Origin: Cyclobacterium marinum DSM 745
GTDB lineage: Bacteria; Bacteroidota; Bacteroidia; Cytophagales; Cyclobacteriaceae
Assembly: GCF_000222485.1 (NCBI RefSeq)
Contig: NC_015914.1
Coordinates: 2,173,501-2,237,500, forward strand
DNA: 64,000 bases
Direction: 5' to 3'
The translations under genes were made by a program, and so were the position numbers. Positions 11,166-20,626 of the stretch are shown here, one piece after another. Every line of letters begins with the position of its first letter. Position 1 is the first letter of the stretch. Under the pieces are notes generated by a model. That model was not told the DNA's origin. It did not search any database and saw only the letters and a program-made list of their open reading frames with translations.

Positions 11166-12332
11166 TTAAAGTTCAAATTTAGTCCATTTTTCATTAGAAT
11201 TGCTACTTTTTACGACATGCTCAACAAATGCCATACCTCGCAATCCATCTTCAGCGCCAGGGTAGTCTTCCCATTCCTTCTTAGGTGTTTCGCCATTTTT
11301 TCTGGCGTAAAGACACCTGGCAAAATTTCGGTATAAATTTGCAAAAGCCTCAAGGTATCCTTCAGGATGGCCTCCCGGAGTCCTTACGTTTTCCAAGGCA
11401 AAAGAAGAAAGGTAAGGAATATTGCCTCCAGCACGATAAATCTGATCCGGAGCTTCCGGATGTCTTACTATTAAAGAATTGGCATTGTCCTGTTCCCATT
11501 CCAACCCTGCTTTTTCACCATAAACCCTGATCTTTATGTTATTTTCTGCTCCAGGGGCAATTTGAGTAGCCATCAAAACACCAGAGGCTCCACCTTCAAA
11601 CTTTAGTAGAACAGCGCCATCATCGTCGAGAGTCCTTCCTTCAACCACGCAATTAAGGTCAGCACATAGCTTGGTCAGTTTTAATCCACTGACATATTCT
11701 GCAAGATTAAATGCATGGGTGCCTATATCTCCCATACAATTGGCAATGCCACTCTTGCTTGGGTCTGTTCTCCAAATGGCTTGTTTGTAATCTGTATTTT
11801 CAAGTTTATTCCAAAGCCAGCCTTGAGGATATTCTACATATACCTTTCTCACCTTACCAATAACACCTGTAGCAATCAAATGTTTTGCCTCCTTCACCAT
11901 AGGGTAGCCGGTATAGGTATGGGTAAGGCAAAACAATAAGCCGGTTTGTTCTATGATTTTGTTTAGCTCTTTTGCTTCTTCGTAGCTAAAAGTCATGGGT
12001 TTATCCAAAACAACATGAAAACCGTTTTCTAAGGCCTTCTTGGTAGGGTCAAAATGGACATGGTTTGGCGTAACGATGGCTACAAAATCAATTCTTTCAG
12101 ATTCAGGGAGTAGCAATTCCTTTTCAAACATCTCATCGTATGAGCCATATACCCTTTCAGATGGGAGGAAAAGTTCTTTGCCGGTTTCTGCAGATTTTTC
12201 CGGACTACTACTAAAAGCCCCAGCGGCCAATTCAATAATTCCGTCCATTGCTGCTGAAATCCTATGGACTGCACCTATAAAGGATCCAGGTCCACCGCCA
12301 ATCATCCCCATTTTAAGTTTTCTGTTACTCAT
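11166..12332 (-). CDS. Gfo/Idh/MocA-family NAD(P)-dependent sugar oxidoreductase
   Basis: 388-residue dinucleotide-dependent oxidoreductase. The N-terminal Rossmann motif is GMIGGGPGSFIGAVHR, the EKP-like motif is LDKPMTFSYEEA, and the catalytic His region is GDIGTHAFNLAEY. No export signal is obvious, so it is probably cytoplasmic. As first gene of the - strand operon, it shares the 250-base divergent control region (12333-12582) with the MFS carrier. In this context it may reduce or oxidise the C3 position of a sugar; this is inference from locus content. Confidence 0.9.
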   Translation of the reverse strand: MSNRKLKMGMIGGGPGSFIGAVHRISAAMDGIIELAAGAFSSSPEKSAETGKELFLPSERVYGSYDEMFEKELLLPESERIDFVAIVTPNHVHFDPTKKALENGFHVVLDKPMTFSYEEAKELNKIIEQTGLLFCLTHTYTGYPMVKEAKHLIATGVIGKVRKVYVEYPQGWLWNKLENTDYKQAIWRTDPSKSGIANCMGDIGTHAFNLAEYVSGLKLTKLCADLNCVVEGRTLDDDGAVLLKFEGGASGVLMATQIAPGAENNIKIRVYGEKAGLEWEQDNANSLIVRHPEAPDQIYRAGGNIPYLSSFALENVRTPGGHPEGYLEAFANLYRNFARCLYARKNGETPKKEWEDYPGAEDGLRGMAFVEHVVKSSNSNEKWTKFEL

Positions 12333-12582
12333 TCTTGTGGTCTTTGGTTTTTTTGTTGATTAATATTCCCCCTTTATCCATATATTTTATAATGCAATAC
12401 CATGAATTTACAAATATTGTAAATTGATTAAAATATTTTTAGGAAAATGAGAAATAGTATGCTTGCTTTCTGAAGTGATAAATTTACGTTAAATTGGCTT
12501 AAATTTTAAATAATTCTATAGAATGTTTGATATCTGTCCCTGAGGAAAACCTATCAAACTTACCACTAACACACCAAAAAAT

Positions 12583-13857
12583 ATGACATTAAATAACAGG
12601 TTTAAGCTTTCCCTCATGATGTTTCTAGAGTTTTTCGTATGGGGATCCTGGTACGTAACTTTAGGTACTTTTTTAGGTAATAACCTTCAGGCCAATGGTG
12701 GTCAATTGGCTGCAGCATTTTCTACACAATCAATAGGAGCTATTGTTGCCCCATTTATTATAGGATTAATAGCAGATAGATTTTTTAACGCTGAAAAGAT
12801 TCTAGGAATATCCCACCTTATCGGGGCAGGATTAATGTATATGATGTACGTTTCCGAGAGCTTTGTCACCTTTTATCCTTATGTTCTTATTTACATGATC
12901 ATTTATATGCCCACCTTGGCTTTGGTCAATTCGGTTTCATTCAATCAAATGAAGGACCCCGCCAAAGAGTTCAGCACGATTCGTGTTTGGGGAACAGTGG
13001 GCTGGATAGCTTCCGGGTTAATGATAAGCTTTTTCTTTACCTGGGATAGTGCAGCTTCTATAGGAGAAGGAATGCTGAGTAATACCTTTCTAATGTCTGC
13101 TATATCTTCTGTTGTTTTGGGCCTATTTGCCTTTACCCTTCCCAAGACTCCTCCGGTTGCCTCCAATAAAGATGAAAAACAATCGATTTCTGAAATACTG
13201 GGTTTAGATGCGCTTAAGTTGCTGAAAGACAAAGATTTTTCTGTTTTCTTTCTTTCATCCATTTTAATATGTATCCCCCTGGCATTTTACTACCAGAATG
13301 CCAATCCATTCTTATCCGAAGTAGGTTTAACAAACCCTACCGGTAAAATGACCATAGGGCAGGTTTCGGAAGTGCTGTTTCTTTTGCTGATGCCATTCTT
13401 TTTTAAGAAATTTGGTTTGAAGACTACTTTAATTGTGGGCATGCTTGCTTGGGTAGTCAGGTATGTGATGTTTGCTTTTGGAGATGCGGGAGAAGGTACC
13501 TATTTGTTGCTTATTGGTATAGCATTACATGGGATTTGTTACGATTTCTTCTTTGTTTCCGGTCAGATTTATACCGATTCAAAGGCCGGGCCAAAATATA
13601 AAAGTTCTGCCCAAGGCTTGATTACATTGGCTACTTACGGTATAGGTATGTTAATAGGGTTTTGGATAGCAGGAATAGTTTCAGACTTCTATTTGCTAGA
13701 GAATGGTGATCATGTTTGGAAAAATATTTGGCTGATTCCTTCAGGGATAGCTTTGTTGGTTACTGTAATCTTTGTTGTCTTTTTTAAGGACAATGATTTC
13801 ATCAAAGCCAATGCGGAAAGGAATAGCTTGAAGCACAGCAATGTGGTAGAAAAGTGA
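12583..13857 (+). CDS. MFS transporter, nucleoside:H+ symporter (NupG/XapB) type
   Basis: Integral membrane carrier of 424 residues with about 12 hydrophobic segments. The N-terminus (LMMFLEFFVWGSWYVTLGTFL) is typical of the NHS branch of the MFS. In Bacteroidota these carriers are often found beside Gfo/Idh/MocA and TIM-barrel genes and probably carry sugars or keto sugars instead of nucleosides. It opens the + strand half of the locus, followed after 140 bases by the GMC oxidoreductase. The transported compound is not known. Confidence 0.85.
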   Translation: MTLNNRFKLSLMMFLEFFVWGSWYVTLGTFLGNNLQANGGQLAAAFSTQSIGAIVAPFIIGLIADRFFNAEKILGISHLIGAGLMYMMYVSESFVTFYPYVLIYMIIYMPTLALVNSVSFNQMKDPAKEFSTIRVWGTVGWIASGLMISFFFTWDSAASIGEGMLSNTFLMSAISSVVLGLFAFTLPKTPPVASNKDEKQSISEILGLDALKLLKDKDFSVFFLSSILICIPLAFYYQNANPFLSEVGLTNPTGKMTIGQVSEVLFLLLMPFFFKKFGLKTTLIVGMLAWVVRYVMFAFGDAGEGTYLLLIGIALHGICYDFFFVSGQIYTDSKAGPKYKSSAQGLITLATYGIGMLIGFWIAGIVSDFYLLENGDHVWKNIWLIPSGIALLVTVIFVVFFKDNDFIKANAERNSLKHSNVVEK

Positions 13858-13997
13858 CTTGGCACCGGTCAAAAAATAGGAACTAATTTAGAGCATTTAT
13901 AAATAGTAACTGTTGGATTCAGGTAAATGGAAAAATCATACCATTTCTTTATAAATATCAATAGTATTGCAATACCTAAAATAAACAATTGAAGCAT

Positions 13998-15677
13998 ATG
14001 GCTAATCAAAGTTATGACGCTATTGTCGTTGGATCAGGGATCAGCGGCGGATGGGCGGCAAAGGAACTAACAGAGAAGGGATTAAAAGTACTTCTACTGG
14101 AAAGAGGTCCGAACGTAGTGCACGTAAAAGATTATAAAAACGCTACCAAGGCACCTTGGGAGGTGCCTCACAGAGGTAGGCGGACAATTGAGATGTTGGA
14201 GAACCACCCAAACCTTAGGAGGGATTATGTCCTGAATGAGTTAAACCTTGACTGGTGGGCGCATGAGGATGATTCTCCATATGTAGAAAAGAAGCCATTT
14301 ACATGGTTTAGAGGTTACCAAGTGGGAGGTCGCTCCTTGCTGTGGGGTAGACAAAGTTATCGATGGGCCGATATTGATTTTGAGGCGAATGCCAAGCAAG
14401 GAATTGCTGTAGACTGGCCCATCAGGTACAAAGACCTAGAACCTTGGTACAGTTATGTAGAGAAATTTGCCGGTATTTCCGGTAATAAAGATGGTTTGGA
14501 TATTCTTCCTGATGGTGAATTTATGCCCGCCATGCCGTTGAACTGTGTAGAACAGACTGTGGCAGACAGGATTAAAGATCATTTTAAGGGAGCCAGGGTA
14601 ATGACCAATGCAAGAACAGCCAATATTAGTCAGCCGCTTCCGGGAAGACCGGGCTGTCAATACAGAAACAAATGTTCTCTAGGGTGCCCTTATGGTGGCT
14701 ATTTTAGTACCCAATCTTCTACCCTTCCTGCAGCAGTGGCTACAGGAAACCTTACCTTGAGACCTTGGTCCATTGTTACCAAAGTGCTGTACGACAAAGA
14801 CAAAAAGCGCGCAACAGGAGTAGAAGTTCTTGATGGAGAAACCAATGAAACCTACGAATTCAATTCCAAAATTGTATTTTTATGTGCTTCAGCTTTCAAT
14901 TCCTCAGCTATCTTAATGCGTTCAGCTACTGATATATGGCCTGAAGGATTAGGAAGTAGTTCAGGAGAGCTTGGACACAATGTAATGGATCACCATTTCA
15001 GATTAGGAGCTAGAGGTGTGGTTGAAGGTTTCGACGACAAGTATTATTTTGGTAGAAGGCCGGGAGGATTTTATGTTCCCAGGTACAGAAACTTAGGAAA
15101 CGAAAGCAGGGATTATGTAAGAGGCTTTGGATACCAAGGTGGCGCAAGCAGACAAGGATGGAGCAGAACAGTTGCTGAATTGGATTTTGGTGCACCTTTA
15201 AAAGCGGAGCTTACTGAGCCGGGAGATTGGACCATCGGCATGACTGCATTTGGCGAAATCCTTCCTTACCATAACAACAGCATTAAGCTTAGCAAGACGG
15301 TTACAGATAAGTGGGGCATCCCTGTTTTGGAAATGGATGCTGAAATCCATGAAAATGAGAAAAAAATGAGGGTAGACATGAAAAACGATGCTGCAGAAAT
15401 GCTAGAAGCTGCAGGCGTTAAAAATGTTACTACTTATGATACCGGTTATACTTTTGGACAAGGTATACACGAGATGGGTACAGCAAGGATGGGAAGAGAT
15501 CCTAAAACTTCTGTTTTAAATGGCAATAACCAGGTGTGGGATGCTAAAAATGTTTTTGTAACAGATGGTGCAGCCATGGTTTCTGCAGCTGCGCAAAATC
15601 CTTCACTGACATACATGGCCTTGACCGCAAGAGCTGCTAGTTTTGCTGTAGAAGAATTGAAAAAAGGTAACCTGTAA
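13998..15677 (+). CDS. GMC-family FAD oxidoreductase
   Basis: Glucose-methanol-choline type flavoenzyme, 559 residues from the ATG at 13998 (the frame is open from a TTG at 13989). The FAD-binding motif GSGISGGWAAKELTEKG is at the N-terminus. The C-terminal catalytic part has HEMGTARMG and AAQNPSLT, which supply the usual His and Asn. There is no signal peptide of its own. The following gene is a subunit-3-like protein with an RR signal, so export as a complex is likely. Together they resemble periplasmic gluconate/fructose/glucoside-3 dehydrogenases. Confidence 0.9.
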   Translation: MANQSYDAIVVGSGISGGWAAKELTEKGLKVLLLERGPNVVHVKDYKNATKAPWEVPHRGRRTIEMLENHPNLRRDYVLNELNLDWWAHEDDSPYVEKKPFTWFRGYQVGGRSLLWGRQSYRWADIDFEANAKQGIAVDWPIRYKDLEPWYSYVEKFAGISGNKDGLDILPDGEFMPAMPLNCVEQTVADRIKDHFKGARVMTNARTANISQPLPGRPGCQYRNKCSLGCPYGGYFSTQSSTLPAAVATGNLTLRPWSIVTKVLYDKDKKRATGVEVLDGETNETYEFNSKIVFLCASAFNSSAILMRSATDIWPEGLGSSSGELGHNVMDHHFRLGARGVVEGFDDKYYFGRRPGGFYVPRYRNLGNESRDYVRGFGYQGGASRQGWSRTVAELDFGAPLKAELTEPGDWTIGMTAFGEILPYHNNSIKLSKTVTDKWGIPVLEMDAEIHENEKKMRVDMKNDAAEMLEAAGVKNVTTYDTGYTFGQGIHEMGTARMGRDPKTSVLNGNNQVWDAKNVFVTDGAAMVSAAAQNPSLTYMALTARAASFAVEELKKGNL

Positions 15678-15694
15678 ACCCAAATTGAAGCGTT

Positions 15695-16264
15695 ATGAAT
15701 TTTATGAATAGAAGAGAAGCACTTAAAAGCGTGGTACTGATGATGGGTGGTACCATGGTTGGAACCAATGTGATATTGACAGGCTGTGCTCCCGATAAAC
15801 AAATTGAAGGACTTGATTTTTCCGATGAAGAATTGGCTTATATGGACGAAATTGGTGAGGCCATTATTCCTACCACAGATACCCCGGGTGCCAAAGCCGC
15901 AGGTATTGGTTCATTTATGGCCATGATGGTGAAATCTACTTATACCGAAGAGCAACAGAAATCGTTTATCAACGGCCTTAATAAGTTGAAGCACGATTTT
16001 AAAACGAGTACTGAAAAGGACTTTATGGATGCCTCTGTAGAAGAAAGAACTGACTTTTTGAATCAGGTGCATAAAAAAGCCATGAACCCCGATGCTGAAG
16101 ATAATAAAGAGGACAAGTATATTCTTATGATTAAAGACCTGACCTTATTGGGTTATTTTACCTCTGAAATTGGGGCTACTCAAGCCCTAAGGTTTGTGGA
16201 GACACCCGGCAGGTATGAGCCTTGTATTGACTATAAAAAAGGAGACAGGGCTTGGGCCATTTAA
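15695..16264 (+). CDS. Gluconate 2-dehydrogenase subunit 3-like protein
   Basis: Small partner subunit of periplasmic GMC dehydrogenases, 189 residues. The N-terminus has a Tat-like twin arginine (NRREALKS), a hydrophobic stretch and a lipobox-like ILTGC. The body carries family features such as FSDEELAYMDEIGEAIIP and FVETPGRYEPC. It starts 17 bases after the GMC gene and is followed by a terminator. It probably carries the GMC subunit through the Tat system and tethers it outside the inner membrane. The ATG at 15704 is an equally plausible start. Confidence 0.85.
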   Translation: MNFMNRREALKSVVLMMGGTMVGTNVILTGCAPDKQIEGLDFSDEELAYMDEIGEAIIPTTDTPGAKAAGIGSFMAMMVKSTYTEEQQKSFINGLNKLKHDFKTSTEKDFMDASVEERTDFLNQVHKKAMNPDAEDNKEDKYILMIKDLTLLGYFTSEIGATQALRFVETPGRYEPCIDYKKGDRAWAI

Positions 16265-16287
16265 TTGCCTTTAAGCGAAATTATGTA

Positions 16288-16317
16288 AATCCCGCCTACC
16301 AAGGCGGGATTTTTTTA
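16288..16317 (+). terminator. Rho-independent terminator after the GMC operon
   Basis: Perfect 10-bp stem AATCCCGCCT / AGGCGGGATT with a 4-base loop and a run of T, 24 bases after the stop of the subunit-3 gene. Confidence 0.92.
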
Positions 16318-16381
16318 TGCTTAAAATTTTGGAATGCTACATGATATTGTGTATTATACAAAGATAACCAAGGTGTAAAAC

Positions 16382-17107
16382 ATGATATATTTAATATTGA
16401 ATATTATAATTTCTTTAAACCTCATGTCCATCTACAATTCTAGTGATAGATATGACAAAAAAGAGATGCTTACAGTAAATGAGGTTTCACAAGATTCAAA
16501 CGGGAAATTTGAAAAATTTGCTACTAATAAGATCATTCCCAGTGAAATACGGGCCATGACTTTAGAGGCATTGTCTTATTTTCCTGATTTAATCAATACC
16601 AAAATTGATTTTCAATTCAAGAAAAATATCAGTGGTTCGGTAATGCAGGCCCAGCCTAAAGTGGGTTCATTATTTGTACATGCCAAAGACAATCGTTCCT
16701 ATAAAATTAAAATTTCGAGGTACCTCTTTTTAGAAGATAACCCACTACCCATTGAAGATCTTCCAAAAGATGTTTTTCTAGGTTGGATTGGGCATGAATT
16801 GGGGCATATTCAGGATTATTTGAATAGGAGTTCATTAAACCTTCTAGGCTTTGGTATGAAATATTACCTTTCTGATGCATTTATCACGAAAGCAGAAATT
16901 GCCGCAGATAGTTATGCTGTAGCACATGGTTTAGGTGAGAAAATTATAGCCACCAAAAATTTCGTCTTGAATCATGATCAAATTCCCCTGGCTTATAAAC
17001 AAAAAATTGAGGCACTTTACCTTTCTCCGGGAGAAATATTGAGTATGGTTGATCCTGATATGGATGAAGAAATTGAGGAAAACGATCAATCTATTGAATC
17101 CCTGTAA
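16382..17107 (+). CDS. Uncharacterised zinc-metallopeptidase-like protein (HELGH)
   Basis: 241-residue protein not assigned to a known family by eye. It begins with a hydrophobic segment (residues 1-17) that could be a signal or anchor. Residues 138-142 are HELGH, the HExxH zinc motif, and Glu172 in AEIAADSYAV could be the third ligand, an arrangement typical of gluzincin-type peptidases. The C-terminus is acidic. It stands alone after the GMC operon terminator, followed by a long non-coding stretch. Proteolytic activity is inferred from the motif only. Confidence 0.7.
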   Translation: MIYLILNIIISLNLMSIYNSSDRYDKKEMLTVNEVSQDSNGKFEKFATNKIIPSEIRAMTLEALSYFPDLINTKIDFQFKKNISGSVMQAQPKVGSLFVHAKDNRSYKIKISRYLFLEDNPLPIEDLPKDVFLGWIGHELGHIQDYLNRSSLNLLGFGMKYYLSDAFITKAEIAADSYAVAHGLGEKIIATKNFVLNHDQIPLAYKQKIEALYLSPGEILSMVDPDMDEEIEENDQSIESL

Positions 17108-17560
17108 TCTAGGTTTTTACCAAATGAACAGCGAGAGGATGCTACCTTTTTATGTTCAAGCAGCAATTGACCTTCCGCCAATAATTGAAGCCTAGAGATA
17201 AATTAGCCCTTCAATTTAATTGGTTGGAAGAGGTTATAAGATTTTTTAACGAGTAAAACCTTTTTTTTACCTACCAATGATGGATATAAAAATTAGGGGT
17301 AAAGAACCACCGGCATTAATGAAAAGCCGGTTTCACTATTGAGCTTCCTCACTGCTATGCCATAAAAGGCCAACTCATTTACACCCCTTGGGGGTGGCAG
17401 CTCTGCGTCGGGTTACTCGGGCTATAAAGATTGCATTCCGTCGGAGTGCCGCATTGAATATGGATATCTCTGGATTGCTGCTATTCGAAAATGTTAAATC
17501 TCGGAATGATGATTTTCTCAACATTTTAAGCCGACCTCAGGTTACTGGTAGAAGGATTGG
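17108..17560. other. Non-coding stretch with several short hairpins
   Basis: About 450 bases between convergent genes with no credible ORF. It contains possible hairpins: CACCCC/GGGGTG around 17381-17396, GCATTCCG/CGGAGTGC around 17435-17450, and AAAATGTT/AACATTTT spanning about 17488-17527. The density of inverted repeats and the different composition suggest remnants of intergenic repeat elements, but no second copy was recognised in this window. Confidence 0.5.
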
Positions 17561-18292
17561 TTAAATTTTTGAAATGTCTGCCTTGCGTACATAAGCAGTT
17601 TTATTTCCCCATTCGATTTCATACCACATGTCTTTGCTGGACGAAATGGTCACGCGGTGTCCTGCTTCCACTCTTCGGATGAGGTTTCCTGCAGAGGAAG
17701 GGCTGTCCATGATGAGCACCGGTCCACCCGTAATAATGCCTGTATCAGGTTTGTTCAAAAAATTATTAGAAACAAATGTGATGATTAAAAATAAAATTGC
17801 CGGGTAATAGAAAACCGTCCTTTTGGCAGGGAAGACAAATACTAGGATTAAAAATACCAGCATTAATAATGCAGCTGCTCCAGTAATGGTGGTCTTATAG
17901 TCCAATAGTAGTCGAAGAAACCTGTCTTGGTCAGAAATTTGATAACCCTCTAGAGAAGCCTGACCTGTCAAGGATTTGATTTTATCGATCACTTCTGGGT
18001 TAGGGTTGTAATCATAATACTTGGATAGGTATAGGGAGGCTTTCCCATAATCTCCCAAGCCTTCAGAGATAAAGCCCATCTTTATCAGCATGGCCGGAGA
18101 GTAGGCATTTTCTTGGTAAAGAATGTTTTCATAGACTTTCAAAGCCTCTTTGTATTTCTTTTCTGCAAATAAGCTATCGGCTGTCGAAAGATTTGTTTTT
18201 CCCTCGACCTGACTATCAGCCTGATGCGGGTAAACCAGTGAGAAAGCTGATAAAAAAACAAGAAAGATCCATCTAAGATTTGGCATTTTCAA
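17561..18292 (-). CDS. TPR and SH3-like domain membrane protein
   Basis: 243-residue protein with a signal peptide, a short tetratricopeptide-like region (ADSLFAEKKYKEALKVYENIL and YGKASLYLSKYYDYNP), two hydrophobic transmembrane helices (about residues 135-153 and 160-172) and a C-terminal bacterial SH3-like domain (RRVEAGHRVTISSSKDMWYEIEW). The layout resembles the BatE/aerotolerance TPR-SH3 proteins of Bacteroidota, but no other Bat gene is adjacent. The role is unknown; it probably acts in the periplasm. Confidence 0.75.
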   Translation of the reverse strand: MKMPNLRWIFLVFLSAFSLVYPHQADSQVEGKTNLSTADSLFAEKKYKEALKVYENILYQENAYSPAMLIKMGFISEGLGDYGKASLYLSKYYDYNPNPEVIDKIKSLTGQASLEGYQISDQDRFLRLLLDYKTTITGAAALLMLVFLILVFVFPAKRTVFYYPAILFLIITFVSNNFLNKPDTGIITGGPVLIMDSPSSAGNLIRRVEAGHRVTISSSKDMWYEIEWGNKTAYVRKADISKI

Positions 18293-18397
18293 TATAGTCC
18301 TTTAAATTTGCAGTCCAATTACGGGAAACTAAGGCGAAAAACCAAGGAATCTTTTGATATTAAACCTTGAAAAAAGGAGTCAAATAATTGGATTAAT

Positions 18398-18470
18398 GAT
18401 TCTGTAGCTCAGCTGGTAGAGCATAACACTTTTAATGTTAGGGTCCTGGGTTCGAACCCCAGCGGGATCA
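18398..18470 (+). tRNA. tRNA-Lys (anticodon TTT)
   Basis: Complete 73-base cloverleaf. The acceptor stem GATTCTG pairs with CGGGATC (with two G-T pairs), the D arm is GCTC/GAGC, the anticodon stem TAACA/TGTTA holds the loop CTTTTAA, and the T arm is CTGGG/CCCAG with TTCGAAC. The discriminator is A and CCA is not encoded. A terminator follows at once. Confidence 0.97.
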
Positions 18471-18480
18471 CATCAAAACA

Positions 18481-18511
18481 AAAAAACCTGTTCAATCGAA
18501 CAGGTTTTTTT
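18481..18511 (+). terminator. Rho-independent terminator after tRNA-Lys
   Basis: Stem CCTGTTC/GAACAGG with a 4-base loop AATC, extended by A-run/T-run pairing and ending in seven T. It lies 10 bases after the tRNA. Confidence 0.93.
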
Positions 18512-18779
18512 GTTTTCAAGGGCTTTATAGGTGATTGCTAGGCTTTGTCGCAAGGTCTTTATTCTCTTTCAATTCACCTTATGGCATAGTGATTCTTAGA
18601 ATCCTTAATTGCGAAATACTATTGACAATGCAGTCCTCTAAAGAATAGAAAGTCTACAGTCATAACAGAAGGGACTATCCCTCAGCACAATTTAAACCCA
18701 GACGATAAAAGGTCACCAAAATTTATCTAAGTGCCGATAGTGATATTTGCTATTTAGGCCTTTCATTTTTCTACAACCA
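18512..18779. other. Intergenic, nothing recognised
   Basis: Together with the terminator this makes a gap of about 309 bases between tRNA-Lys and the end of the convergent susD-like gene. No gene, repeat or strong hairpin was seen apart from the terminator. Confidence 0.6.
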
Positions 18780-20606
18780 TTAATAGCCCGGATTCTGTAC
18801 CAAATGAGGTGCTTTGTTCATTTCATCATTTGGAATGGGGATCCAATACATTTTTTTATGGACCGTACGATCTTGGACCGTTAATCGTCTCCAGATGGTA
18901 TTTACCGTTCCTTCATCCAAATTACGGGTTTCGACAATCTCAATTCCCTTGGCATCGTCAAGTTTTTCTTCAAGAATCTTCCATCTCCTGATATCAAACC
19001 ATCGAATATTTTCAAAAGTAAATTCAATTTCTCTTTCATACCGAAGCGCCTCCTCAATATCTCCAGTAAAATCAGGCATGCCGGCTCGGTTTCTGATCAT
19101 ATTGATATAGGTTGCCGCTTCTTGGGTGTCTCCAAGCTCTAAGCTAGCTTCTGCATAGTTTAAAATTATCTCAGCGTATCTAAGCCATATCCATACGTTC
19201 TCATTGTATTGATCTTTGCCGATAACTTCATGATCCATCATTTTTTTCATTAAATAACCTGTGTATCCGGCATTCCATGAATGTACTGGTCCCTGGCGGG
19301 TATCTATGCCTACTAGGCTGCTTACCTCATTGCCTCCCTGTATAGTAATCCGGGTACGCCTGTCATATATGCCCAAGGGATCTCTTTCTTGCAGATCAGA
19401 AAATCTTGGTTGCCAATGCGCACTATCATATAATATGGAACCATAAAACCTCGGTTCACGATGATAATATGGGTTTTCATTTTGATACTTATCTGAAATA
19501 TTCTGATAATAACCATTCTCATCTAGAGTAAAATGATCTGAAAAGCTAGAACCATCATCCATTTGATAGGTATCTACTAGGTCCTGAGTAGGGTTATTGC
19601 TCCCATAGTTAGATAATCCGTTGGGTCCCTGCCATAAGTTATTTCTATGTCGTTCCCCAACATCAGCTACAAACATTTTACCCCAAATAATCTCATTGTT
19701 AGAAAGATCCCTTTGTCGGAAAAAATCATAATAATTGTTAGCCACTGCCTCTTTATCTGGGGCACCAAAATCAGCAAGGGAATAGGTGTTCAGTTCCATA
19801 ACCGCCTTTGCCGCATTTTTTGCTGCAGTCCAAAGTGCCGTTCTATCGGGGTTTTCGTACCCCACATATTTATTTTCAGCTGTACCATCAGCGGTAAGGT
19901 CGCTGGCTGCAAACAACAAGACTCGTGACTTAAGTGCCAATGCCGCCCCTTTGGTTGCCCTACCCATTTCCATTTCATTCTTTGACAAAAGAAGGTTGGC
20001 CGCATTGTCACAATCTTGCACTATGAAATCGATCGTTTCTTCAAAAGATCCCCTTGGTGTTCCTAAATAATCATCTCCTATTCCGAAAGGTGCTGTTAAG
20101 ATAGGAAGGCCGCCAAAGGTACGAACCATCTGGGCATAGGCAAAAGCTCTTAGGAATAAGGCTTCTCCTTTCAATATTTCAGCTTTTATTTTTACTGCCT
20201 CTCGTTCAGTTTCTTGTGTGTTTTCAACTACCGTATCTATGTTTTCAAGGAAGGTATTGATGATTTGAATATTATCAAATAACTGCCAATTGAGAAATCT
20301 AAACCGGGTATGGTTGAATGGCCCCATATTGGAAGGAGTTATATTCCCCTGCACATAAACATCTGTACCGTATATATGGATGAAAAAGGTATGATCCGAC
20401 ACTCCGGCGAGGTTTAAATTTGAGTTAAACCCGCTGGATATATTACGGTAGGCAGTATTAAGATAGCTATTGGCAAGATTGATGTCTGACCAAACCAGCT
20501 CCTCAGCATATCTGTCTAAAGGGGCTTTATCCAAAATTTCTTCTACACAGGAAGACATCAAAAGTAGAAAAACTGATAAAATTTTAATATTTATATATTT
20601 TTTCAT
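18780..20606 (-). CDS. SusD/RagB-family glycan-binding outer-membrane lipoprotein
   Basis: Surface lipoprotein that captures glycans for the neighbouring SusC channel. The protein is 608 residues with lipobox Cys20 (LLLMSSC). The SusD landmarks are DKAPLDRYAEELVWSD near the N-terminus, AEILKGEALFLRAFAYAQMVRTFGGLPIL in the TPR-like core, and EREIEFTFENIRWFDIRRW followed by WIPIPNDEMNKAPHLVQNPGY at the C-terminus. It starts 20 bases after the SusC-like gene, so the pair is one operon. No glycoside hydrolase adjoins the pair, so the ligand cannot be guessed. Confidence 0.95.
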   Translation of the reverse strand: MKKYINIKILSVFLLLMSSCVEEILDKAPLDRYAEELVWSDINLANSYLNTAYRNISSGFNSNLNLAGVSDHTFFIHIYGTDVYVQGNITPSNMGPFNHTRFRFLNWQLFDNIQIINTFLENIDTVVENTQETEREAVKIKAEILKGEALFLRAFAYAQMVRTFGGLPILTAPFGIGDDYLGTPRGSFEETIDFIVQDCDNAANLLLSKNEMEMGRATKGAALALKSRVLLFAASDLTADGTAENKYVGYENPDRTALWTAAKNAAKAVMELNTYSLADFGAPDKEAVANNYYDFFRQRDLSNNEIIWGKMFVADVGERHRNNLWQGPNGLSNYGSNNPTQDLVDTYQMDDGSSFSDHFTLDENGYYQNISDKYQNENPYYHREPRFYGSILYDSAHWQPRFSDLQERDPLGIYDRRTRITIQGGNEVSSLVGIDTRQGPVHSWNAGYTGYLMKKMMDHEVIGKDQYNENVWIWLRYAEIILNYAEASLELGDTQEAATYINMIRNRAGMPDFTGDIEEALRYEREIEFTFENIRWFDIRRWKILEEKLDDAKGIEIVETRNLDEGTVNTIWRRLTVQDRTVHKKMYWIPIPNDEMNKAPHLVQNPGY

Positions 20607-20626
20607 GACGATGTTTTTATATCTAA

